Shown: positions 32,955-45,300 of the stretch, piece by piece
How the letters are laid out: every line of letters starts with the position of its first letter
How positions within the stretch are numbered: position 1 is the stretch's first letter
Assembly (NCBI GenBank): GCA_918807975.1
Contig: OU964924.1
Span: 20,567,695 to 20,631,694 of the forward strand
DNA: 64,000 nucleotides
Direction: 5' to 3'
From: Aplidium turbinatum
Lineage: Eukaryota; Chordata; Ascidiacea; Aplousobranchia; Polyclinidae
Position numbers and translations under genes: made by a program
Notes under the pieces: generated by a model
What the model was told of the DNA's origin: nothing
Seen by the model: the letters and a program-made list of their open reading frames with translations, nothing else
Databases searched by the model: none

Positions 32955-33745
32955 ATGAAAACTGGTTGAACACTTCTGTGTGTATGTTGTGTAATTTTTC
33001 GTGTGTTAATGTTTCTTGCATTTCGCCAACTTTGCTGTTGTTGGTTGGATAGCTGGCAAGTCGCGTAATTGGTTGCCAATTTACTGTATTGTATTTTCTG
33101 TGCAGATCTTACTATGATCTTATTACGTTGTAGGTACGTACTGTATGTAAACGGCTATGCTACTGTTTTGCATACCGTAAATTTTCGGTTTTTGTAAGTA
33201 AAATTGCAGGATGTTTTATTTAAAAACTGAAATCGATTTTGACCTAAACGGTCATCTTGAGTCAGCTGAATCAATATTTTTCCTAGAAAAACAAAAATTA
33301 TCTTTGCATGCTAAACAAACTACTCTACAATGGCAGAATATTCCTTAATATCATAGGCTATTGTTTCGCATATGGTAAAATTTCGGTTTTTGTTCAATAA
33401 CTTCATCATTTGTAAAAATACAACAAAAAGTTCTTAGAAGCTAGATAGGAACATGGCAATTCCGCTTCTTTTAAACCCAAAACCACCTTCCTAGCATGTA
33501 CGGTTCAAAAGTTATGAAGATTTTCGTGTTGTGGGGTTACCCGAGACACCTAGTGGCTGGTTGCCGGCTGGAAAATGGTGGCAACCCCCCAAATTCATTT
33601 TTTCTGGTGTTTTTGGCATATTTGTCAGGACTTGAAAACTACTGATTTTTAAATTTCAAAAAAAAATGTTTTCACTCCACCCTACTAACCGTTTCTATGC
33701 CACGACAGTTGCCAATCGGCTGCTTGCTAAACAAGCAGTGTTTAC

Positions 33746-34335
33746 TTGTATAGTGAAATGATTCTCAAAGAAATAGAAGGCATTGATGAGGGAGTTTTAA
33801 TGAACGGCATCTCCTTAAACAATATTCGCTATGCTGATGACACTGTGCTCATAGCGACATCCCGACGATCTACAAACACTAACTAACAAAGCTTTAGACA
33901 TCAGCGCAAAATATGGAATCTAAATTAATGACAAAAAAACAAAATGCACGACTAGCTACAAGCAAAGTGCTGAAACCCCACTTTGCACTTCACCAGGGAG
34001 GCAGCACAATTGAACAAGTGTCTTTTTTTAACTATCTTGGTTCTCTCTCTATTTATAAGAGATACGAAAAAGAGTTCGCCTAGCTGAAGACGCTTTTAAT
34101 AGACTACGACCTAGTCTATTGGATCGCAAGCTTTCTATTGATCTGAAGATGCGACTTCTCAAAGTGTTGGTGTGGTCTGTTCTTCAATATGGTTGTGAAA
34201 CATGGACCTTTAACACAGAAACTAGGCGGAACATTTAAGCAGCTGAAATGTGGTTTTACAGAAGAATGTTCCGGATTTCAAATACTGATCACACCACAAA
34301 TGCAGCATTCTTAAACCTGGTATGAACCTCTTGAT
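33746..34335 (+). mobile_element. LINE fragment (RT palm to C-terminus)
   Basis: 5'-truncated non-LTR RT: MILKEIEGIDEGVLMNG, NIRYADDTVLIATS (catalytic YADD ~33829-33843), then LAEDAFNRLRPSLLDRKLS, LVWSVLQYGCETWTF and AEMWFYRRMFRISNTDHTTN. Several shifts and stops. The YGCETWT/MWFYRRM signature is typical of a large RTE/I-like LINE group. It is joined directly to the 3' end of hAT gene 1. Confidence 0.8.
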
Positions 34336-35513
34336 GTACATCAAAATAAAAGGAAAAATAAATTAAGATAAAAGGGAAAGGAACTATTGAACAACATAAC
34401 TCAAATTTCTCTGTTACATCTGCAAATGCTGTATCTATGTGTAAACCATTGCCCATTCAAACTGTTCCAAAACCAACTGACACTCTAAAACAAGTAGAAT
34501 TGGAACTAGCAGTTGCCATGTCATGTCAATGGTGCTCTACTCTAAGTGTTGATCATTTGGAAAAGCTGATGATACGACACGGAAATGGGAGTGATCTGGA
34601 GAAATTGCAACTGCACAGATCAAAATGTAGTTTATTATTGTTAAACGTCATTTCGCCAGCAATGTTTGAAGAATTAAAAGATGATGTGGCAGGAAAAAGT
34701 TACTCCATTCTTGTTGACAAGACAACAGACGTAAGCAGTAAGCACTAACAAGTGCATGTGTATTGTGCTTAGATACTACAGTGAAACAAAATCACAAATT
34801 GTGACTGAATATGGTAGTTTAGCCACTGTAGTTGGCTCTAGGGTAAGAGGGGGTGAATTGACCAGGGGGTGATTTGGCCAAATTCGTTTCACCTGTTGCT
34901 TTGCCATTATAATAAACATTTGTGATAAAAGTAATAATTTTATTTTTTGTTCTAAAGGAATAAAGTTTTATGTGATTTTCTTGTAACAGATTGGGTTTGT
35001 TAAATAAAATAGTGTGTGTTGCTTTTTAGTGTGCTAATTCAAAAACAAAATTGAAAAAGCTTAATATTTGCCAAGTCTTTATTAATTTTCGATATATACA
35101 CCATCTCCAGTAACATAGAAGATTTTCCTTTGATCATTAGTCGACAAACAGGTAAGAAGTAGTGCTAATCGTTAATTTGAGCGTGTTTGTTTTAAACAAC
35201 TGAATAAGGAGGCAGAACGACTAGGGGGTGAATTGGCCAACAACTTGTAAAATTTTGAAACTGCTCAAATCTCAGCACAAAACAGTCAGACCAGTTGATC
35301 AGTCTAGCATCAGCTGCAATTCACTGCTTTTAACACCACTTCATTTCAAAGTCGACAATTATCCTTCTATTCATATACTGGCCAATTCACCCCCATTAAC
35401 GCAAAATCGGCGTTGACAGTTTATACTGATTATGGAAGTAGTTAGTCATCAAATAACTTGGTGATCTTGTGATTTGTATAACACATAAATTGCACATTTC
35501 TGTAATTTTAGAC

Positions 35514-38371
35514 ATGCCGCACACCTACAAATCGAAAAACAAGTATGGTAACTACGATTCAAGTGCTCTTGAAGCTGCTATATTGGCCATTCAATGTGGA
35601 GATCAAACTCCAACATCTGCATCAAGGGTGTATGGAATTCCAAGAAAAACGCTATGTCCAATCATCTCCGAAATCCTGGAACATCACGACCTCCTGGTGG
35701 AGCAACCATTTTCTCAGCTATGCAAGAAGACGAGATGGCACTACGGTTGCAGTACATGGAAAATCGAGGCTTCCCTTGTATAGAAAGGTTTCTGCAGCTG
35801 TCTTATGAATATGCTTGCAAACTGAATCGATGCGGATTACTACCGGGAAAAGTACCAAACAGCTGGCAAACTAAAAAAATGTGCTCTAGAGATTGGTGGT
35901 TCTCATTCAAAAAAAGGTACCCATTTCTTTCAATTCGCAGACCAGAAGGTTTAAGCATTTCACGTGCACATGCTTTCAACAAAAAGAGAGTGACAGAATT
36001 TTACAGTGACCTGGATGACATTTACACCAGCAACAGCATTAAAGAATACCCTCAGGTAATTTATAACATTGATGAAACAGGTTTATCTTCTGTACCAAGC
36101 AATTCTAATCGAGTCATTGCTACGAAGAGATCACGAGCTGTGCATTCCATCCAAGTGGGAGAACCAGGGAGTTTAACAACAGTCATTTCCAGCAGTTAGT
36201 GCCTCGGGAGAATGCTTGCCTCCTTTCTTCATTGTTAAGGGAATAGCACTATCAGAGGAAGTCCGAGATCTTTTGAAAGATAAAGGCATTTCTTGTACTT
36301 CAACGAAATCAGGTTACATAGATTTTGATGTGTTCCTGAATTTCTTAGTCCATTTCCAAAGTAAACGAATTAAGATTCCAGGAAAGAAATGCATTCTTCT
36401 TTTGGATGGGCACAGCTCTCATTTCTCAATGGAGGCTATTGAATACTGTATGGATAATGGCAGGCCTCGAAACAACTTTTTTTTTCCGGCGGCCAAACGT
36501 GTCCGACTGAAGCAAGCTGTTCGGCGGCCAATCACAAGCACATGGCGGCCATCGGAACTTCGACACGCATCAACATACAGTCTTCGAAATTAGCACATTT
36601 TCACTTCGGCAGAAGCGAAAAATATACTAGAGTAGTCTATCACGACCGCACTGTTTGATTTGTTGTGATGTAATAATGCCAAAAGTAGCGATAAAGCGAG
36701 CAATAAGATACGCACGTCGCACGCTGTTATAGTAATTCACGTTAAATAACTCACGGGAGGAAAGTAAGTTAATTTTGGGTTGATTCAACGTTCGAGTCAG
36801 CACAAATCGATTTACTGTAATTTTCCCGGCGGGTTATATTGCGTAACAACAATGCCCGATAAGAAAGTTACTTTTGTTTTGCATTAATTCGACATCTAGC
36901 AACGTTGAATTATCATAAAATAATGTCAATTGCTCAACCAGGTACCGGTAACAAATTAATAGCTCGCTGCGAGAAGTTTGCATCGATTTACGTATACACT
37001 AACATAATTTTGGCACAATTGGGATACTGCGAACAACACAAAGTCTGTTTGATAAAGAACTAGCTGTCAGAATCGGAATCATCAGATGCTGTATCGGAGC
37101 ACGAGGTTGTCGCGTCATCACGCCTTTGCCGTTCGCAGTGAAGCGTCCACGTTTTGCGGCTTTCGGGCTTTGATACCAATCCACACGCCTCTTTCTTTTT
37201 CATAGAGATCCATCAGGGTGTTGACTAAGGAACAAATCTATGGCTGTGCCATAACGACTGGGAGGAATGTCTAACCCTAACCTTACAAGCGCTCGTGTAG
37301 CCTCGGCATTTTTATTGCCGACGCTACTGCGCCATTTGCCGACGCTAATTTCGAAGACTGAATATATCGCATCAATAAAATGTATTGTGATGTCACTTGC
37401 ATCCTGCGGAGGTCAGACATCAGCTGCTTGGTCACTCAATAATGTTAACAATTCAAGCATAGACACTAGACAGGGTGTATTGTGATTTATCGGATACTTT
37501 GACTGCTTTCTAATCCTTTGTGATTATAAGTGGCAAAGAACTTTATTCACAAGGCCGCTTGCATAAATTTTCTCGGAACTTCATGGCGGACAAATGCGGC
37601 CGACGGAAGGGCGAGACCCGGCGGACAAAATGTCGGTTTTTGTAGGTTAATCGCGGCCATGGCCGCGATGGCCGCCTTCAGTTTCGAGGCCTGAATGGTA
37701 TAGACATGGTTTGCTTGCCTCCACATACTTCCCATCGATAGCAACCGCTGGATACTCACTTCAACAAAACGTTGAAGAATCTTTGGGTAAAAGCGGTGGC
37801 AGAATTTCTGAGGACCAGCAACAGCTCAGCTCTTGCAAGGACCAATTTTGTCCAGTTGTTCTTTTTTGTGTGGAAAGACAGGGTGATTAAAAAGTCTTAT
37901 TGTCGACTCTTTTGCCTACTGTGGATTGTATCCACTGAATAAAGATGCTGTCGCAGATGAGGAATATTCCAAATCTCACAAGTTTTTTTCAGCACTAATT
38001 CATCATCACCAGCTGGATCAAGCAAAGATAATTCGTCATCGCCATCATGCAGTACAACACCATCATCTATTCGTAGTGTGTTCAAAAGTCCCAGGAAATC
38101 TATTAATCTGACGCACATTAAGCCTAGACCATCCACACAATCAATGCCATCAACATCTAGAGATGCAAAGAAAACAAAGCTAGCAGCATCTCTAGCAACT
38201 CCAAAAAGATCTAAAAAAGGTGCTGACAAACCAAAGCAGTGGGCTTGCTGCACGTGTGGGACCGACTATTACACATCGGATAAAGGTGAAGATTGGTTGC
38301 AGTGTCCGGATTGCAGTTCCTGGTCATGTGAAAGCTGTTTTGGAGTCAATCGTTGTTATAACTGTGAATAA
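35514..38371 (+). pseudogene. pogo-type transposase 1 with PHD-like C-terminus, interrupted
   Basis: ATG at 35514. An N-terminal psq-type helix-turn-helix (SSALEAAILAIQCGDQTPTS ... YGIPRKTL) is followed by one frameshift near 35653. Next comes the Tc5-like DNA-binding half (RDWWFSFKKRYPFLSIRRPE), then the DDE domain: first Asp in YNIDETGL (~36063-36086), second in ILLLDGHSSH (~36393-36422), and, after the 36461-37693 insertion, VCLPPHTSHR and QPLD (~37708-37755). A further 1-base shift lies near 36190. It ends with a Cys-rich finger (CCTCGTDYYTSDKGEDWLQC, then CPDCSSWSCESC and CYNCE). Pogo relatives of the Tigger/JRK group often carry such a PHD-like tail. Dead copy. Confidence 0.85.
36461..37693. 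mobile_element. Non-autonomous element C with 5-bp target duplication
   Basis: 1233 bp with 13-bp inverted ends CAGGCCTCGAAAC / GTTTCGAGGCCTG and 5-bp duplications aatgg (36456-36460, 37694-37698). Removing element and one duplication restores the pogo reading NGIDMVCLPP, which confirms the borders. Subterminal GGCGGCCA repeats occur three times on the left and several times, inverted, on the right (transposase-site-like, as in hAT). The interior holds only short frames of no known family. A hAT-type CAGG end with a 5-bp duplication is unusual. Confidence 0.85.
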
Positions 38372-38630
38372 TTGGATTAAACTTTGATGAAGATTGTAAC
38401 TTGTTTAGAAAGACCTCTCCAGGCCTTGTTTTAGCATTTATTTGCTTCATTTGCATTGAACATTATTATGTTGCTTTGTTAGTACACAAAATTATTCGTT
38501 TTTTTTGTACAGTTGCAAGTTTTTTTTAATCATAAAACAGGAAGATGGCCAATTCATCTCCAATAGAATTTGCTTTAAAACAACGACTATCAAACTTAAT
38601 AATGGAAAGTTTTCATCAAAAAATGTGCAA
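38372..38630 (+). other. 3' non-coding part of pogo element 1
   Basis: AT-rich 3' UTR-like sequence after the transposase stop, up to the target duplication of the next insertion. Confidence 0.5.
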
Positions 38631-39149
38631 TAGGGTGGCTCTTATTTGGCAAAAAATGAAAAAAATTTGAATTTTTTGTGGGACACCCTTTGAAAAGGTG
38701 AGGTTGTCAGAAAAAATAACTCTTGCAAAAAATTTTTGAATTAGAAATTGATTTAGAGGTGGCCCTCCCCCCCTAAAGTTTTGCGCCCTCCTCCCAAATA
38801 CCAAATCTGCATATCTCAAAAAACTGCTTGAGCTAGAGATACGGTTTTTGTGTCAAAAGATGCAGAAAGCATGATTTCCTATCTGCTTTCTGAACAGTGA
38901 TTGCGTCTATCTTGAGTAGAAAAGCAGTTATTAGAAAAAACCTGTTTTCGGTATTCTAGCACAAAACAGTGCTAAACAAGTATTGTGGCCCAAGCTATTC
39001 AATAAACAAAGTTCATAAACTAACCTGTAAAACTGGTAAAGCAATAAACGAAATAAGTATTTCTAAACTTTTATGCATTCATGCATAGCTAAAATGCCCG
39101 TTTTTTGTCATATTCCTTGGAGAAACTCTTGAGCGTAGAATCCGCTTTC

Positions 39150-39745
39150 AAGCTTCAGGTGCTATGCATCGCACTTGTTGCATGGCGAAGGCGATTTATG
39201 CAAAAAGCTTGGTCTGCATTTATGGTATCTGTCCGAAGAAATGGTTGAACTAGCCTTGTTTGACTCTCGATTGTCTGTGGAAAGTAAAAAGCTAATGGTG
39301 GCAACCATGTTAAATGAAACAGCAGAACGTCCACCATGGAGACGAAGCATCAAAGTACTGTAGATGCGTTTCTTAGCAACAAGGGTCTAGAACAGTATTG
39401 CACCTCTAATTCAAAATGGCTTCAGCTGTTGGGTGAAGAACTGAAGATGAAGCAATAATTATACTTTCAAAGGATCCTGCTCACTGGACTGAAGATGGTG
39501 CATTTATTCAAGCTTTACACATGGCGAAGGGACTTTCAGTAGTCAATGACAGAGCAGAGAGAGGAGTTGCTCTAAGTCTAATCCCGGATTTTAACAAACT
39601 CCCAACTGATGATGAGTACCAACTTCAGTTTCTTTTGCAAGTTGTTACTGAGCACAGGAAACTGTTGAATCCAAATTCCAACAAGAACAATATTGTCGAT
39701 TCTTCTTCGTTTAAACCTTCTTTGTTACTCCAGGGGTCAAGGGCT
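39150..39745 (+). pseudogene. Transposase remnant of transposon D
   Basis: Broken frames encode SGAMHRTCCMAKAIYAK (compare HRARWM-type Arg-Trp motif), EEMVELALFDSRLSVESKKL, HWTEDGAFIQALHMAK, and VVNDRAERGVALIPDFNK-like text followed by QFLLQVVTEHRKLLNPN. Transposon B shares VVNDSAERGVKL and NILQVVENTRKSL in the same order, so D and B are related. At least three frame changes separate the segments. Confidence 0.65.
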
Positions 39746-40400
39746 CTGTCTTTTGCCACCCTTGGGCAGTGCCGATGCGGTTTAGATGCTTGAGCAGGTG
39801 TCGAGCAGCAATTGCATTGATTCGTCATCCAGTTCAAGCAGACCACGCACACCATTTGGCACAGTTACAGATGGTGTGGTCTGTGGTTTGTTCCTCTATG
39901 CCGCACTCACAGATTGTGGATGGAGCCATCCCCCATTTGTGCATGTTTGAACGGAATAGTCTCACTCCAGTAGCCTAGTACGCAGGCGGTTGTGCCACAT
40001 CCAGGCCTTCCTTGGCAAACTATGCATTCTGGTTGGATGGGGGCTGGTGTCAGAGATAAAACTTTAGAGCCTTGAGGAGTTCTTCTTCTACTCTGAGCTC
40101 CATTTGTTGTCCTCCCAGGTAGCCGCGCTGATGGATTGGTTTTCAGCGGTTTTCATCAGGAGTTGTGCGTCACATACAAATGGGTGTCTCGATTTCAGTT
40201 GCCGAGGATGCTCGATTGCTCGCTCACAGACTTGTAGAGACTTGAGTGGAGCAAGTGGTTGGGGTTCGTAGTGCAGAGAAAGAGACAGGATGGCTTCTTC
40301 GCGACAAAACTCAGCTGGTTGGTTGCCTGCAAGGACAGAGAAATTGTCCGATGGTGTAGGTCGCAGACATCCTGTCACAATACGCAAGGCAATATGTAAA
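39746..40400 (-). mobile_element. LINE C-terminal fragment inside transposon D
   Basis: The minus strand encodes MRIVTGCLRPTPSDNFSVLA, HPRQLKSRHPF, then GSGVRLFRSNMHKWGMAPST-like text and CECGIEEQTTDHTI, then CNCAKW. This is the C-terminal region of the same LINE type as 26209-26946 (GVGRYGADMLRWG ... CECGEMQT). It is frame-shifted and lacks the RT core. It lies within D, opposite to D's own gene. Confidence 0.75.
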
Positions 40401-42372
40401 ATATTGTCGATAATATCGCTTCTTGCAGTACTGACCAGAATTACATTTTGAAATGAACATCGTTACCAGTGTTCCCTCTAAGGTGCAAAAATTAAGAAAA
40501 AAAACGAAATTTTATAGACGGTTTCGTGGTCACAAAAAAGGTTGTAAAATCAAGATTTTGTCAAATGCGTTTTTTTCTAAATAACTGCTTTTCTACTCAA
40601 GATAGATGCATTCAATGTTCAGAAAGTAGATAGAAAACCATGTTTTCTGCATCTTTTAACACAAAAACCGTATCTCTAGCTCAAGTGGTTTTCGAGATAC
40701 GCAGATTTGGTATTTCGAGGGAGGGCACAGAACTTTAGGGGGGGAGGGCCACCCCTAAATCAACTTCAAATTAAAAAAAAATTCGCAGGAGTTATTTTTT
40801 CTGACAACCTCACCATTTGAAAGGGTGTCCCAAGCAAAATTCAAAAACTCAATTTTAAGAGCCACCCTAATGTGCAAGATCATAAACCAACGTTTTTAAG
40901 ATGAGGCCTCTTGTGCATACTACTGAAAAACTCTGCATGAAGTCATTTGGAATGACATAGCGTACATGAGGTAGCATGCTGCAAAAAAATGGCCAATTCA
41001 CACCCTTTTACCCTACAGGGTAAGAATTATTTGATACATTGAATGATGTGTTACAAAACGTAGGATTGGATTTACCAAATTGCGTAGAATTTGGCAGTGA
41101 TGGTGCTTCATCTATGATTGGTCGGTACAACTCGGTGTGGTCACGAATTCGAGCAGCATCTCCAACTTGTCAGTTGAGCAGATGTGTGTGTCACTCTTTT
41201 GCTCTTTGTGTTGAAAAAGCATTCGAAAAGTTGCCTTCCAATCTTGGCTATCTCTTGCATAAAATCCCAAAGGGTTTAGCAAAAGTTGCATCAGAAGGAA
41301 GGCCTATGGGAAAACTATTCGAAAAGTTGTTCAGACCACTAATATTCCACGTGCTACTCTATCTAGATGGGTTATTGATAAAAAAAATTCCAAAATTGGG
41401 TCTGGGCGTAAAACTGTAATTCCAATGGAAACTGAACAACATTTGGTGGATGCAATAAACTTTATGGGTGACTTGGGTTGGCCAATTGATAAACCCTAAC
41501 TTAAATTCATAGTGGCAAACTTCATTCAAGAAATGGACATTAAAACCTTTTCAAAGATGACATGCCAGGATATGAATGGTTGAACTTATTTCAAAAACGT
41601 TGGCAAAGTCGTCTGTCACAAAGAAAGCCGGAGTAATATGAGTAGCAAGAGCAAAAGGGCTCAATCAAGAAGTTCTAGAATCTAGATGGATTCTTTTCAA
41701 TGCTTGAAAATCTTTTGCACAAACTTGGTATAAAACACATGTCTGAAACGTTGTTCAACTTGGATGAAACTGGCTTGTCATTAGATCCAAAGAAAAAATG
41801 CGCTTTTTATCATTGAGGCACAAAGAATGCTCAAATGGTAGTTCCTACAGAAGGAAAAATTATGCACACAGTCTTATTTTGTGGAAATGCAGCAATACTT
41901 GCGTTCATATGTGATATACGCAAATGTTCAATGTTCATATGTGATATTTCGCAAATGGAAGAACATTATTGATATAGATTTTGCTTCTGATGTCTGTCTT
42001 GCTTTTCAATCTTTAAAATTGAACTGTTCTTGTGAAGAACTTGTAAAATTGTATAATTCAACTCTTAAATCTATTTCTAATGATCATGCTCCCATCTGCT
42101 CCCAATTGCTCACACTCAAAACAAAATCTCTCTGGTTTACTATGGAACTCAAGAAAGAAAAACAAATTCGAAAAAAGCTTGAACACAAATGGAGAAAAAC
42201 TAAATTATCTATTCATCGAGATATTTACAAAAAACAATGCAAATATGTGAACATGTTAGTACTTAAGGCCAAGAAAAATTACTATCTTAAGCAAATCAGT
42301 GAAAGCAAAACTCCAAAACAATTTTTCAAATTTTCTAAAACATTGATGGGCAAAGATAACAGAAGTGTTCAT

Positions 42373-45300
42373 TAGGGTGTTGCAGGCGCCCTCATGTGGT
42401 CAAAAACAGCTCTACTTTTTTTTTGGTATTCCTTTTGGCATATTAGGACACTTTGTGGAGTTTTATTGAGATTGCAGAAAAACTGAGTGAGCAGATTGCA
42501 AATGAATTTTACTAGTACAAAATTGCCATATTCCCACCATTTTGGGCATTAGCTAGTGCGTTAATTTTCGGGTAAGTCTAATTTTGGTAATACACTACTG
42601 TAACAATCTTAACAGCACCTTTCTTATGTCACAAGTCATGAAATATTTTACAATGCCTGATACGCTAACTCCATTTTTGAATGATCCTTATTTATACTAT
42701 GGTATTTCATTAATCGCCGAATAGGGAACTTGCCGAAAAGGGCTCTTGTCGAATAGGACACTCGCCGAATCGAACAAGCCGAATTGGACACGCCGAAATA
42801 GGCCATTCTGAGTGTAGACACTGTGTGTTATAATCTACTATTATGACCAGTGGATCACAAAAATTAGAAAAAATGCGTTTCCTTCTGTCTACATCTCCTA
42901 CTAAAGACGACTAAAAAATCAAGGGGAGCAAACTTCCCACATATCGGCAAGTTATACTTAGCTTTCTGTCTTTCCTAGAAGAGATGGAGGAAGAAACTTC
43001 AATAAAGAAATTTAAAAGAGAATTGTTAACACAAGCAGCTAATCAGACAACAAATGATGTTCTGATATTTTATAAAAAAGCTAACATTCCCACACTACAC
43101 TCAGTAAAAATGGCTCAGAAAATAGTGAAATTTCACGATGAAATAAATGGTGTTCTCAAAATTCAGCTGGAATACTACAAAAAGAATGAAGGCAAGCAAT
43201 CTACAAGGATCAAATCATTTAAACACAAGCTACAACTGACCTTTCCCTTCTGGCCTCGAGATGCAATAGAACGTATTCCGATAGAAGATAGAGAATTTTT
43301 AAGGAGCATGCAAATGACAAGGAAAGCGACAATGGGTGGAAGTGATCAAGTAGGCTACTTCAACGAAAAGTAAAAAGGAACCGGAAGCTATCGAGAATTG
43401 CAGCTCAGAAACAAAGAAAGGAAAATGAAAAGAAGCGGAAAGAAGACATGAAAACCATCATTCTTGAGAGCTCAACTGATAATAACAGTGAAGAAGATTT
43501 AACGAATAGTATTGAAGTTTCATCTGCCAAACCTAAACGAAGACATAAGCGTACTATGAAAACAGGAACAACAATTTTTGTTCCCCATGATATTTTGCAA
43601 TCACGTGGCTTAGTGGCTACTAGTATAAGCAACAAGATAACACCAAACGCATTATCCACAATCATCCATTTATTAATTCAAAGTTGTTCTGGAGAAACCA
43701 ATCGGATAAATCTGCACCCTGCAACTGCTCACAGGTGTAGAATCAAGACTATTTTCAAAATCACTCAAGACATTACAGAATCTTGGTCACCCCCTGAAGT
43801 TGGCAACATCCACTGGGATGGCAAGTTAATGGCTTCATTGCAAGATCCCAATAAAGAAGTTGACCGGCTTACTATACTGCTGTCCGGTGTAGGTGGTGCA
43901 AAACTACTCAGTATTCCACATTTGCCAACACGCTCTTCAGAAGCTGCAGGAAGGCTGGTTGCAAATGCCAGTCTAGAGCTCTTGGATAGTTGGAACTGCA
44001 GGGCTTGCCTTGCACTCTTGCAGGTATGGTTTTTGACACGGCTAGTAGCAATACTGGCCACAAAACTGGTGCCTGCACACAATTGCAGAATGATGTTAAG
44101 AAGGATTTGCTTTGGGTAGCATGCAGGCATCACGTTCGTGAAGAATAGGCAAAATCCTGAGTCATGTTTGGAGTGATCTTAAAATTGAAAGCAGCAAAGG
44201 CCCTAACATTTCTGTGTTTGAGCGATTTCACAATAACTTTGAAAGTGTTTGTTACAACTCGCCAGATGGTTTCTGCATATCGAAATCACATGAAAGTAAT
44301 TCGTTATGGAAAGACAGTCGAGAAGAATTATCTCTACTCTTTAATCAGATGAAGCAATATCCGGATTCAACTACGTTCTTAAGAAATGATTATCTAGAAC
44401 TTATAAATTTATGTGACTTGTATATGGGAACTACTTCTTCAGTTGGTGTTACATTGCAACCACCAGGAACACTGCACCGAGCCAACTGGATAAGCAAGCT
44501 TATCTATTGTTCTTCTGGAAAATGAGATACTCAAATTGCAAAAGCCTTATGTAGTTTTGAGGCAGGATCAGCTGAAGAAGCTGAAAAGATTTGTCCAATT
44601 TGCTGTGTAGATATGTTCCCTGGTGGCTTAGGCTACATATCCTATCAGCAGAGCTGCTCCTTCAAATGATCTCAAATTTTTAAAAACATTGTCACAATAC
44701 ACTGACACAGATTCTTTGGTGGCAAAAAGTACAAGGAAGGCATTTTTAAAACAACTCTGGTACATGACAGAAGAAATGGTTCCACTATCTCTCTTTAGTT
44801 CTGTTGTGTCCAACAGTGAAAGACAATCACTGCTCAGGCATTAATGCAGCAGCCAAAAGGTGATGGTATTTTCAAGAAAAGATTTGGAGTTGGATTTGGT
44901 AAACCGGTTTTTCCTGATCTTACACAATGTGCAAATGATAGAATGCTTTGCAGCTTCATAGGTCCCGATTCATGGAACTTCTTTCAACTGATGAAGATCG
45001 ATTCATTTTTTCTTAGCAAATCAGTGGATGAGTGGGGTCATGAACACTCATATGCAGAAGCAAAAAACAAAGTTGATCACTTCCATGTTGTTAATGATTC
45101 TGCAGAGCGGGGTGTCAAGTTGGCACATGACTTCCTTCCATCTGCTTAGCTTGAAGAACGCTACCAGAACATTCTTCAAGTTGTAGAAAATACAAGGAAG
45201 TCACTGCATGTTGGTTGGCATGGATGTGTTATGACCAATCAATTTTGAGTTAATAATTATCCAAAAATACACTTAATTATAGAAGATGAGTGTTCAAAGA

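Larger units (their letters stand above)
29739..33684 (+). mobile_element. hAT-like transposon A, TAGGGTGG ends with ~0.5-kb inverted repeats
   Basis: 3946 bp with termini TAGGGTGGAGTG / CACTCCACCCTA and perfect 8-bp duplications ctaaccgt (29731-29738, 33685-33692). Inverted repeats run from 29739 to about 30300 and from about 33190 to 33684. The left arm has an extra ~50 bp containing a perfect hairpin (30178-30213). The unique middle encodes one transposase. It is inserted in the dimerisation domain of hAT gene 1. Confidence 0.9.
28196..33745 (+). pseudogene. hAT transposase gene 1 (dead), split by a SINE-like insert and a 3.95-kb transposon
   Basis: Starts with a BED/TTF-like finger (FCKICDIKLKTTNRMGLVRH). 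It continues after a 293-bp insert with FQEKVATAELSVVSFMAEHH and the hAT SQTRWLSRRQVIERRLEQW motif at ~28853-28910. It then runs through several frames to the C-terminal dimerisation signature: VKRIFSQVNIIKTKR before 29730, and FYATTVANRLLAKQAV after 33692. The 29739-33684 transposon sits exactly inside this signature, with an 8-bp duplication. Multiple stops and shifts separate the pieces, for example at 29000-29220. Confidence 0.8.
38631..40869 (+). mobile_element. hAT-like transposon D, TAGGGTGGCTC ends
   Basis: 2239 bp with termini TAGGGTGGCTCTTA / TTAAGAGCCACCCTA and perfect 8-bp duplications atgtgcaa (38623-38630, 40870-40877). Inverted repeats of about 300 bp (38631-38935, 40565-40869) are ~85-90% alike by eye. 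The inner part of these arms is clearly homologous to the inner part of the foldback arms at 51.5-51.8 and 52.7-53.0 kb. The middle contains transposase scraps and a LINE fragment. Inserted in the 3' non-coding part of pogo element 1. Confidence 0.87.
34841..41013 (+). mobile_element. pogo/Tigger-type element 1, with two nested insertions
   Basis: Ends GGGTAAGAGGGGGTGAATTG and inverted CCAATTCACACCCTTTTACCC, flanked by TA (34839-34840, 41014-41015). 6173 bp in total; about 2.7 kb without the nested elements at 36461-37693 and 38631-40869. It encodes one transposase (35514-38371). The internal phrase GGGGTGAATTGGCCAA recurs at 35225-35240 and, inverted, at ~35380. Confidence 0.88.
34336..41320 (+). 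pseudogene. hAT transposase gene 2 (dead), split by a pogo element
   Basis: 5' piece 34437-34838: VELELAVAMSCQWCSTLSVD, then a short gap to YSILVDKTTDVSS (hAT 'xDEST' region, here DKTTD). 3' piece 41016-~41320: DVLQNVGLDLPNCVEFGSDG with the hAT Asp in GSDGASSMIG, NSVWSRIRAAS, then the CxxH in CVCHSFALCVEKAFEKLPSN. Joining points are marked by the TA at 34839-34840 and 41014-41015. It ends by running into pogo gene 2 near 41320. The RW motif and dimerisation domain are missing. Confidence 0.75.
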
